Below are positions 25,742-38,138 of a stretch of DNA of 64,000 nt, in pieces. How positions within the stretch are numbered: position 1 is the first letter of the stretch; the number at the start of each line of letters is the position of its first letter. The stretch covers positions 4,137,001 through 4,201,000 of the forward strand of contig CP126195.1 in assembly GCA_030272155.1 (NCBI GenBank), written 5' to 3'. Source of the stretch: Tetradesmus obliquus. Taxonomy: Eukaryota; Chlorophyta; Chlorophyceae; Sphaeropleales; Scenedesmaceae. The position numbers and the translations under genes were made by a program. The notes under the pieces are model-generated. The model had not been told where the DNA came from. It did not search any database and saw nothing but the letters and a program-made list of their open reading frames with translations.

Positions 25742-28700
25742 GCACCAAAATGAGGCGCCGCACGGCCGCAGGCAACTGAGGCGCTGAGGCAGCTTCCTTT
25801 GAAAAAGTTTAACGTGTATTGTGTGATCCGGCCATATACAAAAGACAGTTTGGGCCCTGCTGGTGTTTGCTGTGTACGTTGTGATGCTGTTGCTGGTGCC
25901 AGTCACACAGCAAACACCGGCGGCTGCCGTTCGTTGAAGAAAAGCACTGAAAGTCCGATATTGCCACATGCATGCGTGGTTTCTGTTGCTTTGCTTCCCT
26001 GTTGCACTACAGTCAAACAATGTTCCGAGAGGAGTGTGTTTGCAGTTGCCAGGTCATCATGCACTGCTAGAGCGCGGCTCTCATGGTAAGACGGGGACAT
26101 TTGCGGGGTGTGCACTTATGTTGTGCCACACCACAATGGTTTGATGTTGACATCGCTTCCTGTTGTTGCCAATCATACTTGTGTGTGTCTTGTCATGATG
26201 TCCAGGTAGTGATGCCTGTCACTACTGCACGTTGTCGAGCGTGGTTTGCGTTGACTGCGCAGACTGGACAGGCATCACCATTGTTGAATACTTTTGCCTT
26301 GTTACCAGAGCCCAGGCGTTCACAGTTTCACACTGATTCATTCTTGCTCCAGTGCTTGTGATGTTCCGCACATCTCTGTGACTGTTATCAGCCAAACATT
26401 CCTTGCATTTCTTACACGCTGCATGAGAGCTCGCCACCCAATCCGTATGGTGGTGCCCTATGTAGGCGTACTTGGCCACCAGGCTGTTTCCTGCAAAGTG
26501 ACGGACCAACGCAACAGCACTGATGTGCTGGCACCCCCTGCTGCATGCAGCAGCGGCTCTGTCCTGACGCAGTCCTGATGACACATGTGTACACAGCCTC
26601 ATTTGTCATACATCTCGTACGGTGGGTGGGTGACGCCTTGTAGATGCTAATCCGAAGTACTGTTGCGCGTTGTTATCCGCCTGTTGTTCTTCGGTAACCT
26701 GTCATGCTTCTGATGCAGACAGTTGTACCAGGTGTTGTATGTGGTCACTTTGCCCGTCAACTGCCAACTGCTGGCACTTGCTGCCAGCGATCAAAAACAT
26801 CGTGTTCATTGCCTGCAAAAGCATGACCAGTGGCTACAGCAGGTGCTCGTGGCATGGAGCATGCACTCTTGCATTGGTCTGTTGTACGGCAATGCTTCTG
26901 TTCCAGCCAATATATGTGTGCCGCCTCCATCTGCCAGCCAACCCACCCAGTCACAACATGTGCTACCTGTGGTGTCAGCTGACTGTGTATGCTCTCCTGG
27001 GGGCGGCGGCATAAAGATATGGCGAGGGGTGCGGCACTGCTGAGCCGTGCCGAGTCACATATCTCCATACAAGTCTCAGGGTTGCCCTGCACGAGTGTGA
27101 GGTTTGGGGTTGGCAGTGGGGTGGTGGTGACGCTTCCTGCCTTTGATGTCATCTGCTGTTGGCCATTCCGCTGTGTATATTTGAAGTGTGGATTCAGGTC
27201 GGTGTCACCAGTGACTTGAATGTCATTACACGGTGCAGTGACCTGCACGGTGTCTTCAAGGCAAGCTGGTTTGTATGAAGCAGGCTCTATGCTTTACAAC
27301 CAGGCAGTATGTCTGTATGGTTCGCAGTGACAGCATGCATGTGGTGATGATGATTGACATCATGTCTGACGCGAGCAGTGTTGCAAGGAGTGGTGTATGG
27401 GGTTTGAGTGTCCTGATGGTTGCCACGGCACGAAGGTTGGTGCTCGAATTATATGCACACCCAGGGCTCTGCTGCAGCAACCAATACGGATGTGGTGGTC
27501 TGAGCGTTTGATGTGGTGGGGCTCGGGCGGGGGTGGGTGTTGGGGTGGGGGGCATTGTACTTTGCACGCGTGAGTGTTGGATGGTTTGATGCAGCGGCAG
27601 GGTTGCGGCACTGCTGCTTGGCGGTCGCGCTGGGTTGGCTGCCGGCAGCAAGTCTGAGAGGGTCGGTGAGGTGCAGAAAATGCGGGGCCATTGTCGGCTG
27701 TGTACGTGCATACGGCCGTCAACAGCAGCTTGTCGCACCCCAAGTTTGCCCTTCAGCTTTGCAGAAGAATGTTGGAATCCTGGACATGCATGTCCGGGGT
27801 ACATGGGCCCCATATGGGGCCCATGTATCTTGTCTAACTTGTATTGTATTGCAACTTGAGGGCTTGCCTGCAAGAGGTTTCTTCATGTTCAGACCTGGTG
27901 ATTGTCCCACTGTCCTGCTGTGGCTCCAACCACCGTAGGTGGTGCCCCAACCGGCACATTTAACCATCTCAACCTGTGGCATATGTGACCAGCTCCCCCT
28001 CCTAAATCAGTTTGACATCCAGGCGTTGTGTCACACTAGACGCCTTGCGTGAATGCACACGCAGTGTGTTCATCCTGCATCATTCAATGAGCCTGTTTCC
28101 CTGGTGAGAGCTGTTGTCCACCTGACCAGGGCGTGCGCAGAGCCTGCTGTACACTGCAATGACTGTCACTGCCAGTCCACGTCTCTCATGTCTGCACGTA
28201 GGTTGCACTTCCGCTTCTTTGTCATTACAACTACGGCTTCCAAATTCAGCCATCAGCAAGATAATATCGGTTGCAACTTGCTGTCTGTCTTTGTACCTAC
28301 TGTAAAACAACAGCCTGAAACAGAACACCGTCACCTGCAGGGGTCATTTGCCATATGTTACCCTGATTACCACATACATCCCAAGCAGACATAGTCATCA
28401 TTACTACAGTAGTACTTCACCTCACCACCTGTTGAACATGTACCTTTTGACACGTAGCTGTCGCCAGCCATGCAGCTGGCGGTGACAGCCCTTTTAGAGG
28501 CCTCACCCGCACTTTCCATGTTGCTGCTCCACACAAAAAGCCAGAAACACTGCCATGCAGCAGTGCAGCAATGCAGCCATGATCTCCCAAAGCGATGCAT
28601 GCGCCTGCCCTTGCAAGATAAATCACCTCCCCATCGCAGCTGTCATTTTGTTCACAAGCACATGTGGCTCAGCAGCCCCCTGCAGGATCAATTGCATCCT

Positions 28701-28859
28701 CAAGGCTTCTAAGCACTTGCGGCCACACATAACACTCTGCTGCTGCTGCTGCTGATGTTCCGGCCATCTGGCGGGGGCAAAAGCAGCTGGAGGCGGCAGG
28801 GTATACTGGCAACAGCAGCAGCAGAACAATACAACCACCACCTGCTGCTACAGCAGGGC
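25742..28859. other. Intergenic, no gene recognised
   Basis: About 3.1 kb downstream of peroxidase 1. The first bases are the displaced remnant of its C-terminal codons (to about 25780). A G-rich stretch with several GGGG/GGGGG runs lies at about 27508-27556. A 28-bp perfect palindrome centred on CATATG lies at 27800-27827. Open frames here lack domain signals. Confidence 0.4.
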
Positions 28860-30130
28860 CCTAGATGTACACATAATCTCCTTTGAACAGCATCTGTATG
28901 ATGTGGCCAGCAACAGAAACCTGAAACATGTATGCGTCTCCTTCCCACGCAACACTGTTCAGTCCAGAATCTGGACTCCAGATTTGAAGGTACTGACAGT
29001 CGGACAACACTGGCCATGCACCGACCCAATTCAATAAAGCAATTTTGTAAGCTGGTGACATCCATGTGATGTATCAAGATTGTAACAAGCGCAGTAAACT
29101 GACACCGCAGGTGGCTGCAGCAGTTTGAATCTATAGAGTAGCTACTTTGTATGGATGATGAGGACTGCCTGGATGGTAAGACCTGAACCACAGCAGTGCA
29201 ACATGCACAGCCACAAGTGCATGCCCTGATTGCCACAAGCATCACACGTGTCTGCTGGTGAGCTGGTAACGCTTTGCAAACAGCAGGCGTTGAAGTAATG
29301 CCGGCACTTGCTGGTGGGCAGGTGACAGCTGACATCTCCACACAAAGATGTGACAGCACCGCCTGCACTCGAGGCAAGCAGGGGAAACGGACTGACGTGC
29401 AACATAACATATCACTGGATTGCCTCTGACAAGTATGCTCACCATCAGCATGTAAGAAAACAAACAATAGCATCCATCAGTAATGACGGGAGTAAACAAC
29501 ACGGCCTCAGGCATTGTCCTCATAAACTGCTGCCCCTTTCACACAGTGCAGCACTCTGGTGCCACTGTGGTAGAGCCAGACCTTTGCAGGATACAGCCTG
29601 TCAAGCATCCCCACTGAAGGGAGTGCCATCCTCACAAGCAGCACATACCTACAAACACAAAAGGGAATGTGTGCCTGATAACAGACACAGAGATGCAAGT
29701 GTTTAGAGCGACAAAAGCACTGCAGGGAACAGCTGTCTAAACTCTGAGTGCAGTGGCTCTGTGGCAAGGTGCAGTTGAGCAACAGCAGCGCAGCTGTCCT
29801 GTCAGCAAGTCGAGGCAGTGCAACCAACGTCAGCAGCAGGCAGCAATTTCAACCACTGCTGCCTGTGCATTCTCAGGAGAGAAAATGTAAAGCAAGTATG
29901 GTGGCCCAGCAAGGCGCCCTGTAACCTTTCTGCAGCGTCACACAGCGCAGCGACTGCCAAGCTGCATGGTAAGGCCAATGCAGGGGCACCCAGCACAACA
30001 GTATTTTGCCCACAACCACAACCACAGTCCATCTGTGGCACATAGCATGAATAGCGTGCGAAAGAGATGCAAGGGAACAGTGAACCATGCATGCATGAAA
30101 CGGGTCAAATACTTCCAGTGTCAACAACTA
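28860..30130 (-). pseudogene. Possible decayed gene; last exon resembles a CRN-type nuclease domain
   Basis: Exon-like pieces with protein-like composition lie on the minus strand in several frames. The clearest, ending at the stop at 28860, reads through LQIWSPDSGLNSVAWEGD and AYMFQVSVAGHIIQ, which recalls the REase-like C-terminal domain of Crinkler/RHS-type proteins (pattern D-S-(F/A)...L(Y/F)(M/L)FQ(M/V)(T/S)VA..H). Further upstream are segments such as GPPYLLYIFSPENAQAAVVE. I could not form a consistent gene from them and regard it as broken or misread. The family assignment is tentative. Confidence 0.25.
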
Positions 30131-30315
30131 AGCTGCTGCTGTCTGCCACAGAAGTGGCAGGTGCACCTGTGTGCATCCACAAGAACAGCAGCTGCCGCTG
30201 TCTTCAAGTGCAAGCAAGTGCATACATCACAGCAGCAGGCCTCAGATAGCCATTCCTCTGCATCCTCTGCATGATCAGAAATGATCAGAATAAATGAATG
30301 TGAAAGCCTGAGAGC

Positions 30316-30320
30316 TTACA
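30316..30320 (-). other. TGTAA polyadenylation signal, peroxidase 2
   Basis: TGTAA in sense, 50 bp after the stop of peroxidase 2. Confidence 0.5.
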
Positions 30321-30369
30321 GCACTAAGAAGCTAAATGCTTTCGTAAAGTAGCTAGCTGCTCCGGCACC

Positions 30370-33105
30370 TCAGTTGCCTGCTGCAGCGCGGCGCCTCCTG
30401 CTGTTGCTGCTGAGGGTGGTGATGTCACTGTTCTTGTAGCCCAGGTTGGCCAGGTTGGAGTACAGAGAGGCATACTGTGCGTAGAAAAAGTCCTGGTCCT
30501 CCGCGTACTTGACCTGCACACAACAGCACAGCAGGCAATGTGGTTGCATGACATAACATGATGCGGCAGCAGACCAAGTGGTGTGCTGCACAGCAAACAC
30601 ACCGCTCACGCTGCTGTGTGGACTGGCGGGACAAACCACATCATAATCAGCTTAAATCCCAGGCATATGACATGCACTTGCAGCTGTTGGTAACGCATGC
30701 ACTTCACTTCAAGGACAGCTACAAGGTTGTGATTACGACAGTCACACAGCCAGCGCCAGCCAACCCTCACCATGCGGCCCTGTGTGGGTGGGTCCTCACA
30801 GAAGAACTTGTCTGAGACCAGCCCCGGCTTGGGGTAGCCAGGCATGGCACTGCAGTGCTGGTAGGCCTCACGCGCACTGCCCTCAAAGGGGCAGCCCTGC
30901 GCCGTCTCGTTCTTGGTGGGGTCTGTGCACTTGGCGTTCCAGTCGCATGCGCCCTTGCTTATGCCGCGGATGCCGTCGCAGGCGACCTTGAACACGTTGT
31001 TGTCAAAAGGCACGTCGCTGGTCTGGCCTGAAGTGGATGATGGGTGACAATACACAGGCGCAGCAGCAGCATCGGTGTAACATTTGCTGAAAGGTTTACA
31101 CCTCACAGGAAGAAGAGAGGTTGGCTGACCTGAGAGCTCACTTAAACGATAAAAAACGTGCTCAGAGCTGTCTCAAAAACTGCCTGAGCATTCAATTGCA
31201 GCTGCTAGCGTTCCAACCAACCAACCAAGCACAAGCCATGCAATGGCATGCGCTCATGTGCTGGTCGAACAGCATGCACGCAAGCTGCTGCTAGTGCCGC
31301 ACCTGGCGGGCTGCAGTGAATCAAAAGAGAGCACATGCACGTATCTGTATGCTAGCCGTGTTCAGCCCAAAACCAGACACAAGTGCACACAAGCTGCTGC
31401 TGCCGCACCTGCCGGGCTGCAGTCAAAAGGCACGTAGGGGCAGTCGGTGAGGCCTGGTGAGCTGAAGGTGTGGAAGCCGCCGATGGAATGAGAGCCGGTG
31501 ACAAGGGTGATCATGTCGTTCTTGTTCAGACCCTGCAGCAGCAGCAGCAGCAGCAGCAGCAGGATTGTCAGCATCACAAGTACTGTAGAGGTGGTGAGGA
31601 TTTTTTCTTGGTGAGGCTTGTGCGTGGCATGGCACGAAGTGTGGCAGTTCCCAAGTGACACAACACAAGCCCTGCTGCCAAGCAGCTGCGCAAATCATAC
31701 GTTGAATCCACCCTCTCTCCATCCACATACAGCACGTTTATGGCTAGTCTCAGGCCTGGCACAGCCCCTGGCACGTGTTCCATGCAGCACTACGGCAGCA
31801 CAGCGCAAGAAAAACCCCCCAAACCATGCTAGCCCACGCACCATGTTCTGGAAGATCTCAAAGTGCTTCTGCTCAATGAGACCCTGAGGGCTGGGCAGCA
31901 GCGTGTCATCAGCCACAGTTGCCTCCGGCCGGCCCACTGTGTAGGGGATGATGACGCGGCCCTTGGAGCACTGCTTGACTGCAGCCACGCCTGCTGCCAC
32001 CAGGATGTCAGCAAATGACAGTGTCTTGTTGGGCCCCCCTGCTGGGTCGGGGAAGGTCAGGTCGGCCCGCTGCTGGCGGCCACGCAGGAACTGCAGCAGC
32101 AGCAGAAGCAACAGCGGCAGCAGCAGCAGCAGGTGCAGGCAGGTGGTCTCAGGTAAGTGTCTCTTACCAACTTATGGTCTACCTACGCTTAGTGCATGTG
32201 TTGCAGTGAAGTGAGTTGAAAGCCTGGATCAAGCAGTCATAGCTACAGCTGAGCAGTGTAGCAATTGCTGTCACCCAGCAGCATCAGCACACACAGCTCG
32301 AGCAGAGGACTGAGCAGGCGCAGTACGCACCTGGATGGTTGGGTGCAGGTTGTCGTTCTCTCGCCTGCACAGCTCCACTGTGGCGGCGCTGCCCTTGAGG
32401 CACACAGGCACGGTGCGGCCGGGGGTGGGGCCAGCGTTAGCACTCTGGCCGTGTGCAATGCACTCATCGGCGTTGGGACAGCTGTCAGCAGGAGACAGCA
32501 GAGCAGAGCCAGACAGGTTCACACTTAGTCAAGGCAAGTTGGGTCGATTGTGCTTCACCGCCGGCCAAATCAATGCACTTATCTGCATTGGGGAAGCGGC
32601 AGCAGAGCAGAGGGAGACGTGCGGCAAGCGTTTCCAGGTGTGTTCCTGTTTTAGGACTGGTTAGCATTGCGTGCGTGGTTGGGCCGGACTGTGAGCAGGC
32701 AATGGTCATATCAGAGCTGCCACACGTAACGGAGTTGCTGCACTGCACGCAACACCACCCAAGCGAAGCAACCTGACAGCAACATATACATATCTCACCA
32801 GTATGCTTTGCCATCTGTGAAGCCAGTCACGGACGGGGCCCCATTCGGGCAAGTCGTATCAACCGTCACGTTCACGCCGTTTATTGTACTGTTGGCTGTC
32901 TGTGTGCCGCAGGGGTTCCTGGGGCAGCCCACCCCCAGGGAGCCGTTGGGCCCGCCCTTGGGGCCTCCCTTTGAGGGGCTCTTGATGAAGGTGCCCGCGT
33001 CGTGGAAGAAGGCGCGCAGCCAGGAGGCAGCAGGCATGAAGACGCTGCTGCTGTTGACGATGATCTTCGTGTTGTTGGCGTATGCCTGGTGGCAGCATGA
33101 CAGAC

Positions 33106-33142
<37 letters not shown>

Positions 33143-34167
33143 TGTGGGCAGTTGACTTTTAAATGGCACAGGTTGGCTCACAGCTGGCAGCAGGCGTCAT
33201 ACGTGTGGGTGAATGTGCTAGGCGTCTGCAGGTGACTGCTCTGCAAAGTATAACACTCATGTGCATGGCAGCAGCAGCAGCAGCAGCCCACGCACCATGC
33301 CCTCAACACTGAACTGGCAGTCCCCAATGACACTCTCCAGCTCCACAGTCATGCGCCTGAAGGCAGCAAGGTAGCCGGCAGATACAGTGGAGGCTGCCTG
33401 CAGTGGCAGCAGCAGCAGCAGGGAGCAGCTCAGTGACATAAGAAGGTGCACAAGGGTACATGAAACAATGCCAGCTCCCAAGATTGAATAGGAGCTCTGC
33501 TGCAAGCACGCAAGCAGGTGTTGTTCAGGTATCAATAAGGGACATCGTTTAACAAACGCCAGGATCTGTGTCTGCCAGCAGACGGCTTGTCAGCATCTGT
33601 GTTTGCCAGCATACCGCTGCTGACATGGCAGTTGCAGCTGGTTGTTGACCCTGCTGCCTGCCGGTTTGACCGGCAAACCTCAGCACATCCCACCTGCAGC
33701 TTCCTGGTGGTGGGTGCAGGCACGATGGGGTGACCTTTGGGCATGGCGACGTGGTTGCCAGCTGTCCGCAGCATGCGAGCAGCATGAGGGCACCCGGCAT
33801 GGGTGTGGGAGACGGACAGCAGCACTAGGCTGACCTGCAAACAAAGCCAAATACACACATGTTCAACGGTTTGTCTGCTTCGTGGCTGCACCGCCCATTA
33901 GGTGGAGCACAGACGAGGAAGCAATAGGAACAAGACCATGACGCAGACTCAGCGCTGATCAGACATCAGCACTGAACGCATTGGTAACACAAAACATCAA
34001 TTGGGTAACTTTGACATTCAACAGGTAGGAAGGCAGTTCCCTGTCTCAACAGAAATGCTGCAGCAGCAGCTTGCGTTTGACGCTTCAAGCTGCTGCTGTG
34101 GTGTGCGTCTGCAGCGCCTCGGAATAGATTATCATCTCACCAACGTTAATGTGTTGAAATACGCCAT
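30370..34167 (-). CDS. Secreted heme peroxidase, copy 2 (inverted paralog)
   Basis: Paralog of the gene at 21838-25630 with the same nine-exon structure: 34167-34141, 33834-33694, 33397-33296, 33085-32799, 32481-32331, 32090-31842, 31532-31409, 31027-30771, 30513-30370; 493 residues. The signal peptide is split as MAYFNTLTL plus VSLVLLSVSHTHAG. Distal SWLRAFFHDAGTF and proximal GSHSIGG motifs are intact. Exon 6 differs from copy 1 by about one residue of 83 (I to F), while exon 1 and all introns are strongly diverged. Exon 8 is five codons shorter (SKGACDWNAKC, GYPKPG). The C-terminus keeps a basic tail (NSRRRRAAAGN). CTG tracts precede exons 3, 4, 6 and 7. Exon-edge copies occur near exons 5 and 7. 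TGTAA lies 50 bp past the stop. Confidence 0.9.
31280..31328 (-). repeat. Copy of peroxidase 2 exon 7 donor edge
   Basis: Resembles the true exon 7 end and donor at about 31400-31430 (tgccgcacct..cgggctgcagt). The same exon edge is also multiplied in copy 1, although the intron sequences differ. Confidence 0.75.
32568..32612 (-). repeat. Copy of peroxidase 2 exon 5 start
   Basis: In sense it reads FPNADKCI, close to CCPNADECIAHG at the true exon 5 start (32481), about 105 bp upstream of it. The acceptor is degraded. Confidence 0.7.
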
Positions 34168-34190
34168 GCTTGCACGGCAGCGGTTACTCG

Positions 34191-34203
34191 TTTATATATA
34201 TGA
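34191..34203 (-). promoter_or_regulatory. TATA-like sequence upstream of peroxidase 2
   Basis: TATATATAAA in sense, only about 25-35 bp before the proposed ATG (34167). That implies either a very short 5' UTR or that it is not the functional box. Confidence 0.25.
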
Positions 34204-35101
34204 TCGCTTTGATAGGCAGCACAGCAAGACAAAGCTCTCTAGTTGCCGACTAAAATTGCTCTGAGTACGGTGTCAGTGTTGAGGAGGCGCCTTATGTGTA
34301 CATTTTCTTGTGGAAGGCCTATATAAACAGAGTGTTACTTCAGGGTGACGTTCAGACTGTTGCGGAAGCCATGGGGAAGGAACGAAGGGTGAGATGAGTG
34401 CGCAGCATTACCAAATAGAGTAAGGATGAAAAAAAAACTGCTGGATTTTGGGTTTTCACTCACGTCGCACCGCACGTTATACGCGTCATGTGCAGTAGCC
34501 ACATGCCTTGCGGGTACGCAGAGCGCACAGCACACAAAAGAGCGCCAGATCCTCCGTATCATTGTCTATAAAGATTGCTGTACCATAATGGCTGTCCCTT
34601 CCGTCGAAATTGGCTTGCGCATGAATCTTCTGCCTGGCAGCTGGCAGCCAGTACTGCAGGGCAGCACTGCTGAGCACAGCTGCTCTATTCTCTAGCTAAG
34701 AAGGCCACAAGGCGCTGCATTGTTCGGACGCCACACATCCATTACAAATGCTAAATTGTAAGCGCATCACGAACATACCGTAATTCATGTGTTACAGCAA
34801 CGTATCAAGTAGTACGCAACTTGAAGTCACACTGATGGCAAACTGCTTGAGTGCAGCCAGCTGACCGCGGCACATGCGCACCCCCTACTCCCTCTCAGCT
34901 TTTATCAGCGCCTGGATCACAGCTGATGAGCGACGAGTTGAGTCACAGTCTTACCATCTATCCATCTATGCTGTTAACACGTTGAGCCTCCATTACGCGC
35001 ACCAATGATGATCATTGAATGATCTGGCCCAGCAGTGCTTCCCACAGCCAGCTGCAGCAGCGGCTGTGCACGCTTTGCCCTGCATTGGCTCACAAAAGAA
35101 G

Positions 35102-35106
35102 TTACA
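35102..35106 (-). other. TGTAA polyadenylation signal, methyltransferase gene
   Basis: Sense-strand TGTAA about 215 bp past the stop at 35322. Confidence 0.4.
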
Positions 35107-35321
35107 AGAGTAACCTTGCCCGTTGGGGAGCAAATGACAAGCTCATTAGGCAGAGGAAAAAGCAACCCAGACCGGTTCTTTGGCTCCATCTGTCACATGG
35201 AAGCAAGCCTGGCAATGCAAATTCGCACCAACAGCCAAAGCAAAGCATCGCCCTGCCTCACGCCGGCTGGCACTCCGCAGCACAGCAGCAGCACACGCAC
35301 AGCACTGCAGCGCAGTGGGAC

Positions 35322-35921
35322 TTACCGAACCAAACCAGCCAGCAGCACCCCATCACAGCACTGCCCCCATGCACACACACCCCGCCACGCCTTGCCTGCG
35401 CGGCGCAGCAGCACGCGCGCAGCCAGGTACGATGCGGGCTGAGGGTTTGCCAGCGCTGCTGCTGTCATGCGCTCAAAGAATGTGGCCAGCAGCGCGGCGA
35501 CGTCTGCTGCGCTGCGGCCTGCTGCTGGCCGTGCCAGGCCTTGCTGCATGAAGGGCTCCATGAGTGCCCTCCAGAAGTTGACAAACACCTGCGGCCACGT
35601 CACACAGGCATGTTATAACACGGTTAGAAACGACAAAAGCAGCTGCTAACATCATTGATATCAAGCAGCACATGTCAGCAGACAAGCCTCATAGATGCGG
35701 TGAGGTAGACAGCTGTGCCAGCCTTTGCTGCGGGAATGGATGCATCTGCATGAGCCGCACTCACCGCTGCTTGCTGCTCATTGCTGGCGCGGCCCTCCTG
35801 GTACTCCCGCCGCATCGGTGACACGTTATCAACAATGTCAAATGACAGCAGCTCCCAGGTGTCCGCCACGTCAGCGTACACGCCCCGCTGGCTGGCCTCG
35901 TCCAGGAAGTACACCGGCGCT

Positions 35922-35984
<63 letters not shown>

Positions 35985-36204
35985 GCGGCAGCAGCGGCGG
36001 CAGCAGCGGCAGCAGCGGCGGCGGCGGCGGCGGCAGCAGCAGCAGGGACGCAGCGCAACGAGGCACACAAGCAATGGCAGACTTGGCTTTGAACACTGTC
36101 ATGGGTGGTTGGGAAGCAACGCTGGCTGGCTGCTGATGCCGCAGCCCAACCCTCACTAGATGTTCAATATTTGGCATTGCTCCAGGTATCTGCTGCTGCA
36201 AATG

Positions 36205-36261
<57 letters not shown>

Positions 36262-38103
36262 GCCGCCCACCTGCCATGCCGCCCAGGTCCTCCAGCTGCA
36301 GCAGTCCATCAGCCACCATGCCCTCAGCAACAGCCCGAGCCGCGTCATGAAACGCCATGCTGAAACCACCACACAGCAGCAGCAACAGCAGCAGCAGCAG
36401 CAGCAGAAGCAGCACCATCGGTTGTTGCCATTGCTGCTGCAGCACCAGCTATGCAAAGCTGTGCAGCTGACCATGCTCAGTTTGCTATACACAGCAACGC
36501 TGAGCAAAGCAAGGCAGCAGCACATACGCCGAGTAACAAAACCACTGTTGGAACTGTCGCTGCCCCGCACTACCCCGCACTGCCCTGCACTGCCCCGCAC
36601 TGCCCCGTACTAACCCAACTGCCCCGCACTACCCCCCACTGCCCCGCACTGCCCCAACTGCCCGCACTACCCCACACTGCCCCGCACTACCCCGCACTGC
36701 CCTGCACTGCCCCGCACTGCCCTGCACTGCCCCCAACTGCCCCGTACTACCCCAACTGCCCCGCACTACCCCGCACTGCCTTGCACTGCCCTGCACTGCC
36801 CCGCACTGCCCCAACTGCCCTGCACTACCCCGCACTGCCCCGCACTACCGCGCACTGCCCCAACTGCCCCGCACTGCCCCGCACTGCCCCGCACTGCCCC
36901 GCACTGCCCCGCACTGCCCCGCACTGCCCTGCACTGCCCCGCACTGCCCCGCACTGCCCCGCACTGCCCCAACTGCCCGCACTACCCCGCACTGCCCCGC
37001 ACTACCCCGCACTGCCCTGCACTGCTCCGCACTGCCCCGTACTACCCCAACTGCCTCGCACTACCCCGCACTGCCCCGCACTGCCCCAACTGCCCGCACT
37101 ACCCCGCACTGCCCCGCACTGCCCCGCACTGCCCTGCACTACCCCGCACTACCCCGCACTGCCCCGCACTGCCCCGCACTGCCCCGCACTGCCCCAACTG
37201 CCATGCACTACCCCGCACTGCCCCGCACTACCCCGCACTGCCCCAACTGCCCTGCGCTGCCCCGCACTGCCCCGCACTGCCCCGCACTGCCCCGCACTGC
37301 CCCGCACCGCCCGCACTGCGCCGCACTGCCCCGCACTACCCCGCACTGCCCCGCACTGCCCCAACTGCCCGCACTGCCCCGCACTGCCCCGCACTACCCC
37401 ACACTGCCCTGCACTGCCCCGCACTGCCCCGTACTACCCCAACTGCCCCGCACTACCACCCACTGCCCCGCACTGCCCCAACTGCCCGCACTACCCCGCA
37501 CTGCCCCGCACTACCCCGCACTGCCCTGCACTGCCCCCAACTGCCCCGTACTACCCCAACTGCCCCGCACTACCCCGCACTGCCCCGCACTGCCCCAACT
37601 GCCCCGCACTGCCTCGCACTGCCCCGCACTGCCCCAACTGCCCCGCACTGCCCCGCACTACCCCGCACTGCCCCAACTGCCCCGCACTGCCCCGCACCGC
37701 CCCGCACTGCCCCGCACTACCCCGCACTGCCCCGCACTGCCCCAGACTGCATCAACTGCCCCGCACTGCCCCGCACTGCCCCAGACTGCCCCGCACTGCC
37801 CTGCTCTGCCCCGCACTGCCCCCGACTGCCCCAGACTGCCCCGCCTGCCCCGCACTGCCCCGCTGTAGCCCATGTAGCACAGCAGCAGCAGCAGCAGCAG
37901 CCACAGACCTACACACCCTGATAACAAGCTTTTAACACCAGTCACACTGCCGCACCTTGACAGGGGCACCGCATCGCTGTAGCCCACGTAGCACAGCAGC
38001 AGCAGCCCGCTAGGCACAAACTCCTCGCCACGAAGCCGCAGGAAAGCAGACAAGTTGGATATGGCATGGGCCCGCAGCGCTGCATGCTCCTCTGGAGTAG
38101 TCT

Positions 38104-38138
<35 letters not shown>

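Larger units (their letters stand above)
34168..35321. other. Intergenic region peroxidase 2 / methyltransferase
   Basis: About 1.15 kb. On the + strand TATATAAA at 34320-34327 is followed at 34370 by an ATG in good context (gccATGGgg), six codons and a GTGAGA donor. This could be the start of a small + strand transcript, but no convincing further exon is seen. The rest holds the 3' UTR of the methyltransferase, with TGTAA in its sense at 35102-35106. Confidence 0.35.

Noticed and set aside
28709-29473. 254-codon minus-strand open frame as a single gene
   Set aside because: Composition is Cys/Ser/His-rich and the more protein-like segments lie in other frames. No domain was found, so only the terminal exon-like piece was noted.
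36451-37935. 494-codon open frame of repeated CPALPRTAPH units
   Set aside because: It is a by-product of the stop-free 10-bp minisatellite inside a minus-strand methyltransferase intron. It spans intron and repeats with no domain.
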